From positions 1,416,439-1,480,438 of the forward strand of contig OX639992.1 in assembly GCA_951828515.1 (NCBI GenBank): a stretch of DNA of 64,000 nucleotides, given 5' to 3'. The notes below the pieces were generated by a model. That model made no database searches and was not told the origin of the DNA. It was given only the letters and a program-made list of their open reading frames with translations. Origin of the DNA: an uncultured Poribacteria bacterium. Its GTDB lineage: Bacteria > Poribacteria > WGA-4E > WGA-3G. Shown here piece by piece: positions 18,483 through 26,539 of the stretch; positions within the stretch are counted from its first letter, which is position 1, and each line of letters opens with the position of its first letter. Made by a program: the position numbers and the translations under genes.

Positions 18483-18790
18483 TCTCCGTTGCAATGTAGG
18501 CATGATCTGTGAGGTCTCCCACATTGCGACATTTATTATAACACAGCAGCGTTATTTAGAAAAGTCTATAATTAGCATTAGCCGTCAGTCGTTAGCAATC
18601 GGCAGTCAGTTAAAAGAGGGATATGATACGCCTAACACTCTTTGTACCTGATAACCGAAAGGATTCTTGAAAAAAAATCGACACTGGCCCTATTCAGTAC
18701 GATGCCGATACGATTGATGGCTTAAGAAGTATAAGAGATTTTAAAGTTGACTTGTTGAAAAAAGTGTGATAAATTTATTGGAAACATTCA
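18483..18790. other. Intergenic sequence without a gene
   Basis: Holds one heptamer-repeat tract (18580-18620, gccgtcagtcgttagcaatc) and A/T-rich sequence before the IS left end. Nothing else is supported. Confidence 0.4.
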
Positions 18791-18880
18791 CCTGATGTCA
18801 CGGATTGGAGGTTTCCCAAACCTTCAGGTTTGGGAGGAAAAATCCGCCCTCTTGGAAAGGACAAAAACGCCATTTTTGAG

Positions 18881-18909
18881 TTGACATTCTGTCCGAATTG
18901 TGGTATAAT
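18881..18909 (+). promoter_or_regulatory. Consensus promoter of tnpB
   Basis: TTGACA (18881-18886), a 17-bp spacer and TATAAT (18904-18909), a full match to the sigma-70 consensus. This is unusually strong for an IS accessory gene. Confidence 0.8.
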
Positions 18910-18912
18910 TAA

Positions 18913-18998
18913 GAGTATCAAGTTGGCAAGCATACGACGCGTAGTCTCTCGGCTACGTGCTTGCCTCCCACGTCGTAGGGGATAAACGCTCGATACTT
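18913..18998 (+). ncRNA. Pseudoknot-like 5' leader of tnpB
   Basis: Stem GGCAAGCA (18925-18932) with TGCTTGCC (18958-18965) stacks on CGTAG (18940-18944) with CTACG (18953-18957). The 7-nt bulge TACGACG (18933-18939) is perfectly complementary to CGTCGTA (18971-18977) just past the stem. Outer pairing GAGTATC (18913-18919) with GATACTT (18992-18998) closes the domain 8 nt before the start codon. Confidence 0.6.
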
Positions 18999-19006
18999 GA
19001 GAGTCC

Positions 19007-20272
19007 ATGAGATTAACCTTTAAATATCCTATTTATCCAACACAGGCAGAAGAACGAACCCTCTTAGAGTGGTTTGACCACTTGTGTGACCTTCAAAATT
19101 CTGCGCGCAACAATCGCAAGCATGCCCATGAGACGGAAGGTCGTTTTGTCTCTCGATATGACCAGGAACACCTTTTGAAGGTTGCCCGTGAGACGTATGA
19201 CGATTTCCGCGCCGTGCCTCAAGATTTTCAAGTCTCCATCCTCAAGCGCGTTGATAAAGCCTTTGAGGCGTTCCGTAAGCGTTGTGAGGAGGGTGCAGCG
19301 AAAAAGGGTTACCCTCGCTTCAAAATGCGTGTGCGTTCTCTGACGTGGTGCTTGCGAAAGCACACCCTCAAAACAGGTCAACGTGTCCGCCAAAATCCCA
19401 TAATAGAAACCGATTTTAGACACAATCGTTTGAAAGTGCCGAAGTTAGGTGAAGTCAAGATACGCATGCACCGTCCCCTTCAAGGTGACCCGAAAGAAGT
19501 CACACTCGTCAAAAAAGCAAGTGGCTGGTATGCACACATTACGTGTGAGTTGCCTGACGCGCCGAAAGTTGAACCCACACACGCAATCGCGGTTGACGTT
19601 GGTACGACCCACTACCTGACCACCTCTGAAGGCGAAAAGGAAGATAACCCACGTTGGTATCGTCAAGCAGAAGGCTTGCTCCGAAAACACTCCAAAGACT
19701 TCTCTCGAAAGAAAAAAGGTAGCCAGCGTTGGCAGAAACAAAAACACAAACTCGCTTTACACCATGAGCGAACAACAAACAAACGCAAAGACTTTATCGG
19801 GAAACGCGTCTATGACCTCTACCACCACAAAGAAAACAACGTCTTAGTGGCAGAGGCGTTAAGCGTATCTAACATGGTTCAGAATAAACACCTCAGCAAG
19901 AGCATATCCGATGCGTCTTGGGCAACCTTCTTTGAGTGGTGTGCGAGTATAGCCGAAAGAGACGGCTTGCACTTCCACCAAGTTGACCCTAAGAACACCT
20001 CGCAAACCTGCTCCGCTTGTGGTAAGAAATCGCAAAAGAAACTCTCTCTTGCGATACGAACCTTTAATTGTCAGTCTTGTGGCACGTCTTTAGACCGAGA
20101 CCATAACGCCGCATTAAACATACTTTTTAGGGCGGCTTGCACCCGTCGTGGAGAGCGGTGGGTTACCACCCTCTATGAAACGAGAAACAAGAACGAAGCA
20201 CGAGACGCGGGCTTTGGGAATGCTGAACAATTGTTGTTGTTCAATGATCTCTTAACAAGCCCAAGTCTTTAG
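19007..20272 (+). CDS. tnpB: TnpB, RNA-guided nuclease of IS200/IS605-type element
   Basis: 421 residues, within the usual TnpB range. The N-terminal helix-turn-helix/OrfB domain (MRLTFKYPIYPTQAEERTL) is followed by a RuvC-like nuclease with all catalytic acids: D197 (AVDVGTTHYLT), E283 (VLVAEALSVSNM) and D365 (LDRDHNAALNIL). The zinc ribbon has C335, C338, C355 and C358. The protein should be an active DNA nuclease guided by an omega RNA from the 3' end of the gene and the right end. The stop codon lies inside the right-end hairpin, as is common for these elements. The start ATG is preceded by only a weak GAGAG. Confidence 0.92.
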   Translation: MRLTFKYPIYPTQAEERTLLEWFDHLCDLQNSARNNRKHAHETEGRFVSRYDQEHLLKVARETYDDFRAVPQDFQVSILKRVDKAFEAFRKRCEEGAAKKGYPRFKMRVRSLTWCLRKHTLKTGQRVRQNPIIETDFRHNRLKVPKLGEVKIRMHRPLQGDPKEVTLVKKASGWYAHITCELPDAPKVEPTHAIAVDVGTTHYLTTSEGEKEDNPRWYRQAEGLLRKHSKDFSRKKKGSQRWQKQKHKLALHHERTTNKRKDFIGKRVYDLYHHKENNVLVAEALSVSNMVQNKHLSKSISDASWATFFEWCASIAERDGLHFHQVDPKNTSQTCSACGKKSQKKLSLAIRTFNCQSCGTSLDRDHNAALNILFRAACTRRGERWVTTLYETRNKNEARDAGFGNAEQLLLFNDLLTSPSL

Positions 20273-20292
20273 GCTTGGGTACATTGACTGAC

Positions 20293-20386
20293 GCGCAGCC
20301 CGTAACGTAGTGGAGGGCGGTTTTACGGAAAGGCACTTCATCCATCAAATCCGCCTCAACGAACCGCTAAGGAATAATTAAAAAAT
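20293..20386 (+). promoter_or_regulatory. Leader cassette upstream of the DUF6785 gene
   Basis: GCGCAGCCCGTAACG, TGGAGGGCGGTTTTACGGAA, then AACCGCTAAGGAATAATTAA and AAAATTT. In other copies ATG occurs at this last position; here it reads ATT. Confidence 0.6.
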
Positions 20387-22347
20387 TTGAAACTTCCTCT
20401 TCGCTAACAGCACCACAAATCCCTGCCCACGGTGTCACACTCAAATCTATCCTTATTGCTGTTATTCTCATACCGATTAACTGCTACTGGGTTATTGAGA
20501 TGGAGGTTATTCGGTATTCAGGTCATCCTGTGACCATTTCCCTCTTTTTCAATGTGATCTTCAGCCTGTTCATGATTATCGGCGTAAACTACCTATTACG
20601 CCGTTTTGTCCCCAGTTTGGCATTAGCACAAAGCGAGTTAGTCATTGTTTACCTAATGCTTTCCATCGCTTCGGGAATTACTGGGCACGATATGCTCGAG
20701 ATTTTGGTGCCGATGTTAGGGCATGCCTTCCGTTTTGTGACACCGGAAAATGAATGGCAACAGTTGTTTATTCCTTTCCTGCCAAAGTGGCTCACCGTCA
20801 GCAACACATCCCTCTTATACGGTTATTATGAGGGTGAGCTACCTCTCTACACAGTTGAAACACTGCTCGGCTGGGCAACGCCCGTACTCTGGTGGACCGC
20901 CTTCATTACTATGTTGATTTTCGGTATGCTTTGCATCAATATAATTGTTCGTAAACAGTGGATCGAACATGAGAAATTAAGCTACCCGATAATTCAACTC
21001 CCACTTCAATTGACAGAGACACCACAGAATCGCTTATTCCAGAATAAATTGATGTGGCTCGGTTTTGGGATTGCTGGTGCGCTCGCACTGTGGAATGGTG
21101 TTAACTTTCTGTATCCGATTTTACCTGAACTACGGACACGCGTGCGAAGTTTCCAAATCTTTACAGAGAGCCCTTGGAACGCTATGGGGCGGATCCCATT
21201 TTCACTCTACCCGTTTGCAATCGGGCTCGGTTTCTTTATCCCGCTTGACCTTTCGTTCTCATGCTGGTTTTTCTTTTGGTATTGGCGGTTTATGCGGGTT
21301 CTCGGTGCCGCTCTTGGACTCCGGAGTCTACCCCGTTTTCCTTACATGAACGAGCAAGCATCAGGTGGTTACCTTGCGCTGTGCGTTTTAGCTATCTGGG
21401 CAAGCCGCAGACATCTATTGGATGTAGCGAAAACCGTTGTGGGACTAAATACCCAACAGGACAATGCCTCAGCGCGCGAAATGCGGGAACCGATGTCCTA
21501 TCGCGGGGCGACGCTCGGTCTTATTGCGGTAATGGTATTCCTTGTGCTTTTCTGCTACTATGGCGGTGCTGAACTTTGGGTGATGTTCGCATTTTTCGTT
21601 ATCTATTATATGATTTCGATCGCCATAACCCGGATGCGCGCCGAACTGGGGACACCTGTGCATGATCTGCACTATTCCGGTCCTGATGAAATTCTGACCC
21701 GGACTGTTGGAACACGTCGATTGGGGAGAAGCAACCTCATTATGTTCTCTATGTTTTGGTTCATCAATCGGGCACATCGGAGTCATCCGATGCCGCATCA
21801 GTTAGAAGGTTTCAAGATCATGGAACGGACTAACATGACGATGAATCGTATCATTTTCGCCTTAACACTGGCAACTATTTTGGGATCATTAGCAGGATTT
21901 TGGGCATTAATAGACCGAGGTTATCGATTAGGCATGGAGGTGCGTGCGTACTGGCCTTCCTTGAGTGCTTTTGGGATAGAACCGTATCGTCGCCTTGCGG
22001 GATGGTTGCAAGCCCCAGAAGAGACACTTATCCCTGAAAGTGGATTCATGGGCATTGGGTTCCTGCTGACAACAGTGTTGATGTTCTTTCGGATGCGATT
22101 CGTTTGGTGGCCATTTCACCCCGCCGGGTTCGCTATCTCTACAAGTTGGGGTATGAACGTTACGTGGAGTTGCCTCTTCATGAGTTGGTTAATCAAATGG
22201 CTTATTCTTCAGTACGGCGGCGTCGTTCGGCATCGCAAGATAGCCCCCTTCTTCTTAGGGTTAATCTTGGGAGAATTTACAGTCGGGAGTCTCTGGACAA
22301 TCTTAGGGATTATCGCGGGTATCCCGACCTACGGGTTTTGGGTGTAG
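20377..22347 (+). CDS. DUF6785-like polytopic membrane protein with missing start codon
   Basis: A large membrane protein with about 13-15 hydrophobic segments. It resembles the DUF6785/DUF6784 group of uncharacterised permease-like proteins from Poribacteria, Planctomycetes and similar phyla. The first in-frame ATG is at 20500, but the frame is open back to 20371. The extra 41 codons read as real protein, with a membrane helix (ILIAVILIPINCYWVI). No ATG, GTG or TTG exists in that extension. Translation would need a rare ATT or ATA start, or the true ATG has been lost, perhaps by a small deletion at the leader junction. Starting at 20500 would remove the first helix. Function unknown. Confidence 0.7.
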   Translation: MKKFETSSSLTAPQIPAHGVTLKSILIAVILIPINCYWVIEMEVIRYSGHPVTISLFFNVIFSLFMIIGVNYLLRRFVPSLALAQSELVIVYLMLSIASGITGHDMLEILVPMLGHAFRFVTPENEWQQLFIPFLPKWLTVSNTSLLYGYYEGELPLYTVETLLGWATPVLWWTAFITMLIFGMLCINIIVRKQWIEHEKLSYPIIQLPLQLTETPQNRLFQNKLMWLGFGIAGALALWNGVNFLYPILPELRTRVRSFQIFTESPWNAMGRIPFSLYPFAIGLGFFIPLDLSFSCWFFFWYWRFMRVLGAALGLRSLPRFPYMNEQASGGYLALCVLAIWASRRHLLDVAKTVVGLNTQQDNASAREMREPMSYRGATLGLIAVMVFLVLFCYYGGAELWVMFAFFVIYYMISIAITRMRAELGTPVHDLHYSGPDEILTRTVGTRRLGRSNLIMFSMFWFINRAHRSHPMPHQLEGFKIMERTNMTMNRIIFALTLATILGSLAGFWALIDRGYRLGMEVRAYWPSLSAFGIEPYRRLAGWLQAPEETLIPESGFMGIGFLLTTVLMFFRMRFVWWPFHPAGFAISTSWGMNVTWSCLFMSWLIKWLILQYGGVVRHRKIAPFFLGLILGEFTVGSLWTILGIIAGIPTYGFWV

Positions 22348-22356
22348 CAGGATTTT

Positions 22357-22468
22357 TATAGTAAAGTCAACAATTAACTATACACCCACCGGAAGGCGAG
22401 GTTAGAAACCTCGCCAGCGGCGGAACGGTGCTTGTGTTTCTAAAGTGTGCACTTATTTTTAGGATTTT
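22357..22468. mobile_element. MITE-like element C
   Basis: Nearly identical to element B but with the right terminal repeat lost: it ends GGATTTTTA where B ends GGATTTACTATA. The core GCGAGGTTAGAAACCTCGC is intact. It lies 10 bp after the DUF6785 stop. Confidence 0.7.
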
Positions 22469-22535
22469 TAATGTTCTTTGCGGTTCGGTTAGGGAGGTTA
22501 GCAAATCGACCCTCCACCGCGTTTCAGGTTACGCG
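22465..22535 (-). repeat. Orphan, degraded leader cassette
   Basis: Minus strand: CGCGTAACCTGAAACGCGGT, GGAGGGTCGATTTG, CCCTAACCGAACCGCAAAGA, ACATTAAAAA. It points into element C and the 3' end of the DUF6785 gene, so no start codon follows. Confidence 0.5.
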
Positions 22536-22539
22536 TTTT

Positions 22540-25419
22540 TTAATTCTCATCCGGACGCGAACCTATTGCCAAATTCAGTGGTAATAGCAGTAATGTTAGA
22601 CTAAACAGGAGTGTCCATTGCCATTCCCATTTGAGGCGCACCATTCCAAAAAATTGTGCCACAGGTTCGACATAGAGCGTTGTCAAATGGAGTGCTATAA
22701 TCACAAGCGAAATAATGATGAGACGAGAATTCGCGAGTACCCTCTGAACGAGTGGTTCCCATGGATAGCGTAAAGCTTGCCAACATGTAGATAGTTGTGT
22801 AAAAATAAGCGTGGTACACGCTGCTGTTCGCGCGATGGCGATATCCGGAGCATTCGGATCCCCCACATCTCCAATTGAAAGGACATCTGTCATTAATGTC
22901 GAAACACCGAATGTGTCTGACAATTCAGGGGACCGCCATAAAATAAAGAAGAACGGAATGATTGTCATCAGGCTAACAGTCACAGCGCGGCAAACGATGT
23001 CTACACCTGTCGTTTTTGAAAGGAAACGCGATCCTGAAAATAGGGTTGGACGGTGATGCCGATTGGTATCATTGGCATCAGCAAATATCCGTTCCGTGCC
23101 TATAACTAATGATGGTAATAGGGTCAGGAGAAATTGGGTCCAAATCATCTGTGTTAACGTCAATGGCATAGGCATCTTATAGAGATAGTGTAGCACCGTC
23201 CCGAAAGTCAGTGTGAGGAGTAGGGAGAGTGTACAAGAGAAGTTCCACCGTAGAAAACTGGCGGCGTTATGATACGCCTCACGAGCATGAAGCAGTGCAT
23301 CTCTGATAGCTTGGAAGCCTCCGCTGTTAATGAGTCCATCGGCTGCGGCTTGCACAACATGTGATGCATCAATTCTATTCGCAAGCGTAATATCCGCAAC
23401 GGTCATTGCTCGGAGATCTTTTCTACTTTGCCCCAGAAATCCTACTGCATGTCCCTGACGTTTTAAACTGAGGACGATATTCCGACGTTGATGCCACGTT
23501 GGTTGCGAATAAGCAATCCACTTTGCTGTTTCACCATCGAGTTGTTCACGCGAGACAGCGTCAAGTTCCTCCCCCGACACCACTGCTTTTCGGTTGTGGA
23601 TAAGCCCAAGATCCTTCGCGAGATCGACTGTTTCTTGTTCCTCGTTTTCAGTGATGAGCATAATTTTAAGTCCAGTATCAAGGCTGGACTTCAGGACTGC
23701 CTTCGTCCGTTCATCATTGTTGACAGAAAAACTGATAAACCCTAAAAAAATGGGATTGTATTCCATTTCCTGCGGTTTCAGAATAACATCAGAGGAATGA
23801 AAGGCTACGCCATACACCTGCGCTTTGGTATTCATCAGATAGTCTATAATTTCATGATACATTTCGTACCTGTCGTCTGATAAGGGTGTAGCTTCGCCAT
23901 TAATGAGTACATAACCGCAGGTGTCAAGTACTGTTCGAGCATCTCCAAAGATGATATTAAGATAATCCTCTGGTGCTGACTCGAATACTTGCATTTGATA
24001 GGGGTAGTTTCGTGTAAAGGGATACGTGTTCACTAACGGAAGTCGAGCCTTCACACCTTCGAGTTGGTAGCCGAGTTTTTTCACATCCTGTTGGATGGCA
24101 ATCTGAGGGGACGGTCCCATTTCGGAAGACATAGCTTCTGAAGCTGACCGTGTGTTAAGGGGGTCGGCACCGTCGGTATTCTGCCCATCAGCAGTACCAA
24201 GTCCTGCCGTAAACATTAAGTGGGGGGCACCCTGTGGTATTTTTCCACCAGGTGACATTGTCTCAATCGCTTCTTGCCGCTTTGCAGGGGTAAGCTCTTT
24301 AAGAGAATTTAACCATGCGTTCCATGTTTTACCATCAATCAGTTGTTCATCAACGAAAATATTTGAAATTGTTAGGGAACGTGTGGTGGAGAGCCCGTTT
24401 TCATTCGCAAAAAAAGTGGTAATACGACTTAGTTTTTCAAGGCTACGTGAATTTCTGAGCACAACCCCTTTTCCCAACAATCTTTGGGCATGTTTAGAAA
24501 AGAATAAACGGAGCAACTGAATCACATCTTGGGGGGCAGATGCGATAACAAATAGCATTCCTAAATGGATTAGAGATTGCCAATCGGTAGCATGATTCTG
24601 ATATTCAAACCACCACGCGATTGCGACAGCCACACCTCCCAGAACCATACCTACAACTTTGAGAGCGGTATATAAACCTCTCGTCTCAATTTCAGCGAGT
24701 GTCTTCGCAGCGAGCGCTGGGTGTGCATCCGGACGTTGTTTCCATATTTCCAACTGTCTTCCTGTCTGAACAACAATTGCAAATCCATGTCCTGCTACAA
24801 CATACGTCCCGCCGAACGCCATGTTTTTCTGTTCTTGAGGCGGTAAAGTACTATCTTGAATATCCGTCCCAACCTTTTGCACAGGTTCCTCGGTGCCAAA
24901 GAGGACGGACTCGTCAATCATAAGACCTTCTGATTCAATGATCCTGGCATCAGCGGGCACATAGTCTCCTGCCCTAAAAGGGAGTAGGTCCCCAGGTACG
25001 ATGTCCTCTGGGGCGCATTCATCTAATTTCCCTTGTCGAATAACCTTGATACTATGCACCATGAGTTTATTATGGTTAGTATCCCGACTGCGAATGCGAT
25101 GTTCCATCATGTATGCGGATACGGCATGAATAACCAAAACCGCCCCGACAACGCCTACTGCATGGGCCGTAACGCTACTCGTACCGTTGATTAAGGAAAC
25201 TCCAAGGATGACCGTCCCGATTCCCAAAACAATCACACGCCACGTGAGCAACGATTTCAGAAACGCTTTAAAAGGAAAAGCGTCTTCCTCTGGGGACCCT
25301 TCGTTCTTACCATGCCGTGCTTTCGCTCTCTGAAAGGCTTCGGCACTCAGTCCCTGCTCCATGTTGGAGTCGAATTTATTTAGTATTGATGCAATGTTTT
25401 CCGCATGAAAATTTGACAT
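22540..25419 (-). CDS. P-type ATPase homologue lacking catalytic motifs (pseudoenzyme)
   Basis: 959 residues with the full P2-type architecture: an N-terminal cation-ATPase segment, four core helices, N- and P-domains and a C-terminal helix bundle. Every catalytic signature is altered. At the phosphorylation loop, DKTGT reads N339-E-N-G-L, so the phosphorylated Asp is Asn. TGES in the A-domain reads FGTE (174-177). PEGL in helix 4 reads PQDV (296-299). TGDN reads TENE (590-593). GDGxND reads GQSRKD (663-668). The KGAPE nucleotide motif is gone. The frame is uninterrupted and the membrane helices are preserved, so this is not a recent pseudogene. It probably cannot pump ions by the P-type cycle. 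A leader cassette precedes the ATG. Confidence 0.85.
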   Translation of the reverse strand: MSNFHAENIASILNKFDSNMEQGLSAEAFQRAKARHGKNEGSPEEDAFPFKAFLKSLLTWRVIVLGIGTVILGVSLINGTSSVTAHAVGVVGAVLVIHAVSAYMMEHRIRSRDTNHNKLMVHSIKVIRQGKLDECAPEDIVPGDLLPFRAGDYVPADARIIESEGLMIDESVLFGTEEPVQKVGTDIQDSTLPPQEQKNMAFGGTYVVAGHGFAIVVQTGRQLEIWKQRPDAHPALAAKTLAEIETRGLYTALKVVGMVLGGVAVAIAWWFEYQNHATDWQSLIHLGMLFVIASAPQDVIQLLRLFFSKHAQRLLGKGVVLRNSRSLEKLSRITTFFANENGLSTTRSLTISNIFVDEQLIDGKTWNAWLNSLKELTPAKRQEAIETMSPGGKIPQGAPHLMFTAGLGTADGQNTDGADPLNTRSASEAMSSEMGPSPQIAIQQDVKKLGYQLEGVKARLPLVNTYPFTRNYPYQMQVFESAPEDYLNIIFGDARTVLDTCGYVLINGEATPLSDDRYEMYHEIIDYLMNTKAQVYGVAFHSSDVILKPQEMEYNPIFLGFISFSVNNDERTKAVLKSSLDTGLKIMLITENEEQETVDLAKDLGLIHNRKAVVSGEELDAVSREQLDGETAKWIAYSQPTWHQRRNIVLSLKRQGHAVGFLGQSRKDLRAMTVADITLANRIDASHVVQAAADGLINSGGFQAIRDALLHAREAYHNAASFLRWNFSCTLSLLLTLTFGTVLHYLYKMPMPLTLTQMIWTQFLLTLLPSLVIGTERIFADANDTNRHHRPTLFSGSRFLSKTTGVDIVCRAVTVSLMTIIPFFFILWRSPELSDTFGVSTLMTDVLSIGDVGDPNAPDIAIARTAACTTLIFTQLSTCWQALRYPWEPLVQRVLANSRLIIISLVIIALHLTTLYVEPVAQFFGMVRLKWEWQWTLLFSLTLLLLPLNLAIGSRPDEN

Positions 25420-25508
25420 TTTTTAATTATTCCTTGCGGTTAAACAACGTGGATTTGAACTTGACATGCTTTTCTTATATCCGTTCTCCATTTCATTACG
25501 AACTACGC
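25420..25508 (-). promoter_or_regulatory. Leader cassette upstream of the P-type ATPase homologue
   Basis: Minus strand: GTGCGTAGTTCGTAATG, GGAGAACGGATATAAG, then TTTAACCGCAAGGAATAATT and AAAAA before the ATG. Closely matches the uppS leader. Confidence 0.65.
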
Positions 25509-25544
25509 ACTTTGTTCTACAAACATGAGGTTTCCCCGCAAACG

Positions 25545-26462
25545 CTAAAAAACGGTTGCTCCGCGAGCATCTGGCTTCAAAATTTTAATATCCGCCACAA
25601 TCTGGTGCTTTTTGAAGGCAACTTGCATCTTCTCAGCAACCTGTTCTGTGTGCTCAAGACAATAGGCTGCGACAGTGGGTCCTGCTCCACTCAATGCCAC
25701 GCTAAGTGCTCCAGCGGTGGTAGCGGCTTCCGCCACATCATCAAATCCTGGAATCAGCGAAGTCCGATAAGGTTGATGCAACCTATCTTTCATTGCAACA
25801 CGCAACATTTCAAATTGCCTCGTGGCAATGCTGGCGATTAGCAGTGTGCTCCGGCTTGTATTGTAGATTGCATCTGCGAAACCCACTGACGTTGGTAGCA
25901 CCCCTCGCGCCTGTTCTGTTGACAGTGGGAAATCGGGAATTGCCAGTACAATCGAAAGGAGGGACGGACATTCTAATCGAACAGTATGAACCTGAGCATC
26001 CTCCTGCGCGGAAACGACGAGTCCACCATACAATGAGGCGGCAACGTTATCCGGATGCCCTTCAAGTTCTGTCGCAAAGTTGAGGAGTTCTGGGTTAGAA
26101 AATGGAGTACCACAGAGTGCGTTTGCAGTAAGCAACCCACCAAGAATAGCTGTTCCACTGCCACCGAGACCTCGAATCGCAGGTATCCCATTTTCGATCT
26201 GCAATTTAAAGCCCCTCGGACGTTCCGCTCCGCTTCGGTGAAAAACAAGCTCCACCGCTTGAAACGCGACATGCGCCGGCGTACTTGGGATTTTATCGGC
26301 ATCTACGCCGCACACAATAACTTCGGTGTCGGTTTCAGACGGTTCCAACGTAACTGTGCTATAGAGCTGGAGAGCGAGCCCTAAGACATCGAATCCGGGT
26401 CCCAGATTCGTTGTGCTTGCCGGGATCCGCGCGGTAGCTTTTCGGTTAAAAGTAGGAGACAT
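25545..26462 (-). CDS. thrB: Homoserine kinase
   Basis: A 305-residue GHMP kinase that phosphorylates homoserine in threonine synthesis. N-terminal IPASTTNLGPGFDVLGLAL has the family signature. The ATP loop is IRGLGGSGTAILGGLL (about 95-110), and the C-terminal LSGAGPTVAAYC is the third GHMP motif. The ATG directly follows a leader cassette (CCGCAAGGTATAATTAAAA). The adjacent gene is an aspartate-aminotransferase-type enzyme on the same strand. Confidence 0.93.
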   Translation of the reverse strand: MSPTFNRKATARIPASTTNLGPGFDVLGLALQLYSTVTLEPSETDTEVIVCGVDADKIPSTPAHVAFQAVELVFHRSGAERPRGFKLQIENGIPAIRGLGGSGTAILGGLLTANALCGTPFSNPELLNFATELEGHPDNVAASLYGGLVVSAQEDAQVHTVRLECPSLLSIVLAIPDFPLSTEQARGVLPTSVGFADAIYNTSRSTLLIASIATRQFEMLRVAMKDRLHQPYRTSLIPGFDDVAEAATTAGALSVALSGAGPTVAAYCLEHTEQVAEKMQVAFKKHQIVADIKILKPDARGATVF

Positions 26463-26520
26463 TTTTAATTATACCTTGCGGAGGAACACCGGACGTTTCG
26501 AGTTTGACGTGCGTTCCTCC
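26463..26520 (-). promoter_or_regulatory. Leader cassette upstream of thrB (short form)
   Basis: Minus strand: GGAGGAACGCACGTCAAACT, CTCCGCAAGGTATAATTAAA, AA, ATG. The upstream GCGTAGCCCGTAA segment is missing. Confidence 0.6.
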
Positions 26521-26539
26521 AATAACTGATAACTATTGG

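Larger units (their letters stand above)
18815..20280 (+). mobile_element. tnpB-only IS200/IS605-like element
   Basis: Bounded by related stem-loops. The left is CCCAAACCT-TC-AGGTTTGGG (18815-18834). The right is CCCAAG-TCTTTAGG-CTTGGG (20260-20279). The two 20-mers agree at about 16 positions, as expected for IS200/IS605 subterminal hairpins. The only gene is tnpB. There is no Y1 transposase, so movement would need one in trans. Exact cleavage sites cannot be fixed from one copy. Confidence 0.75.
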
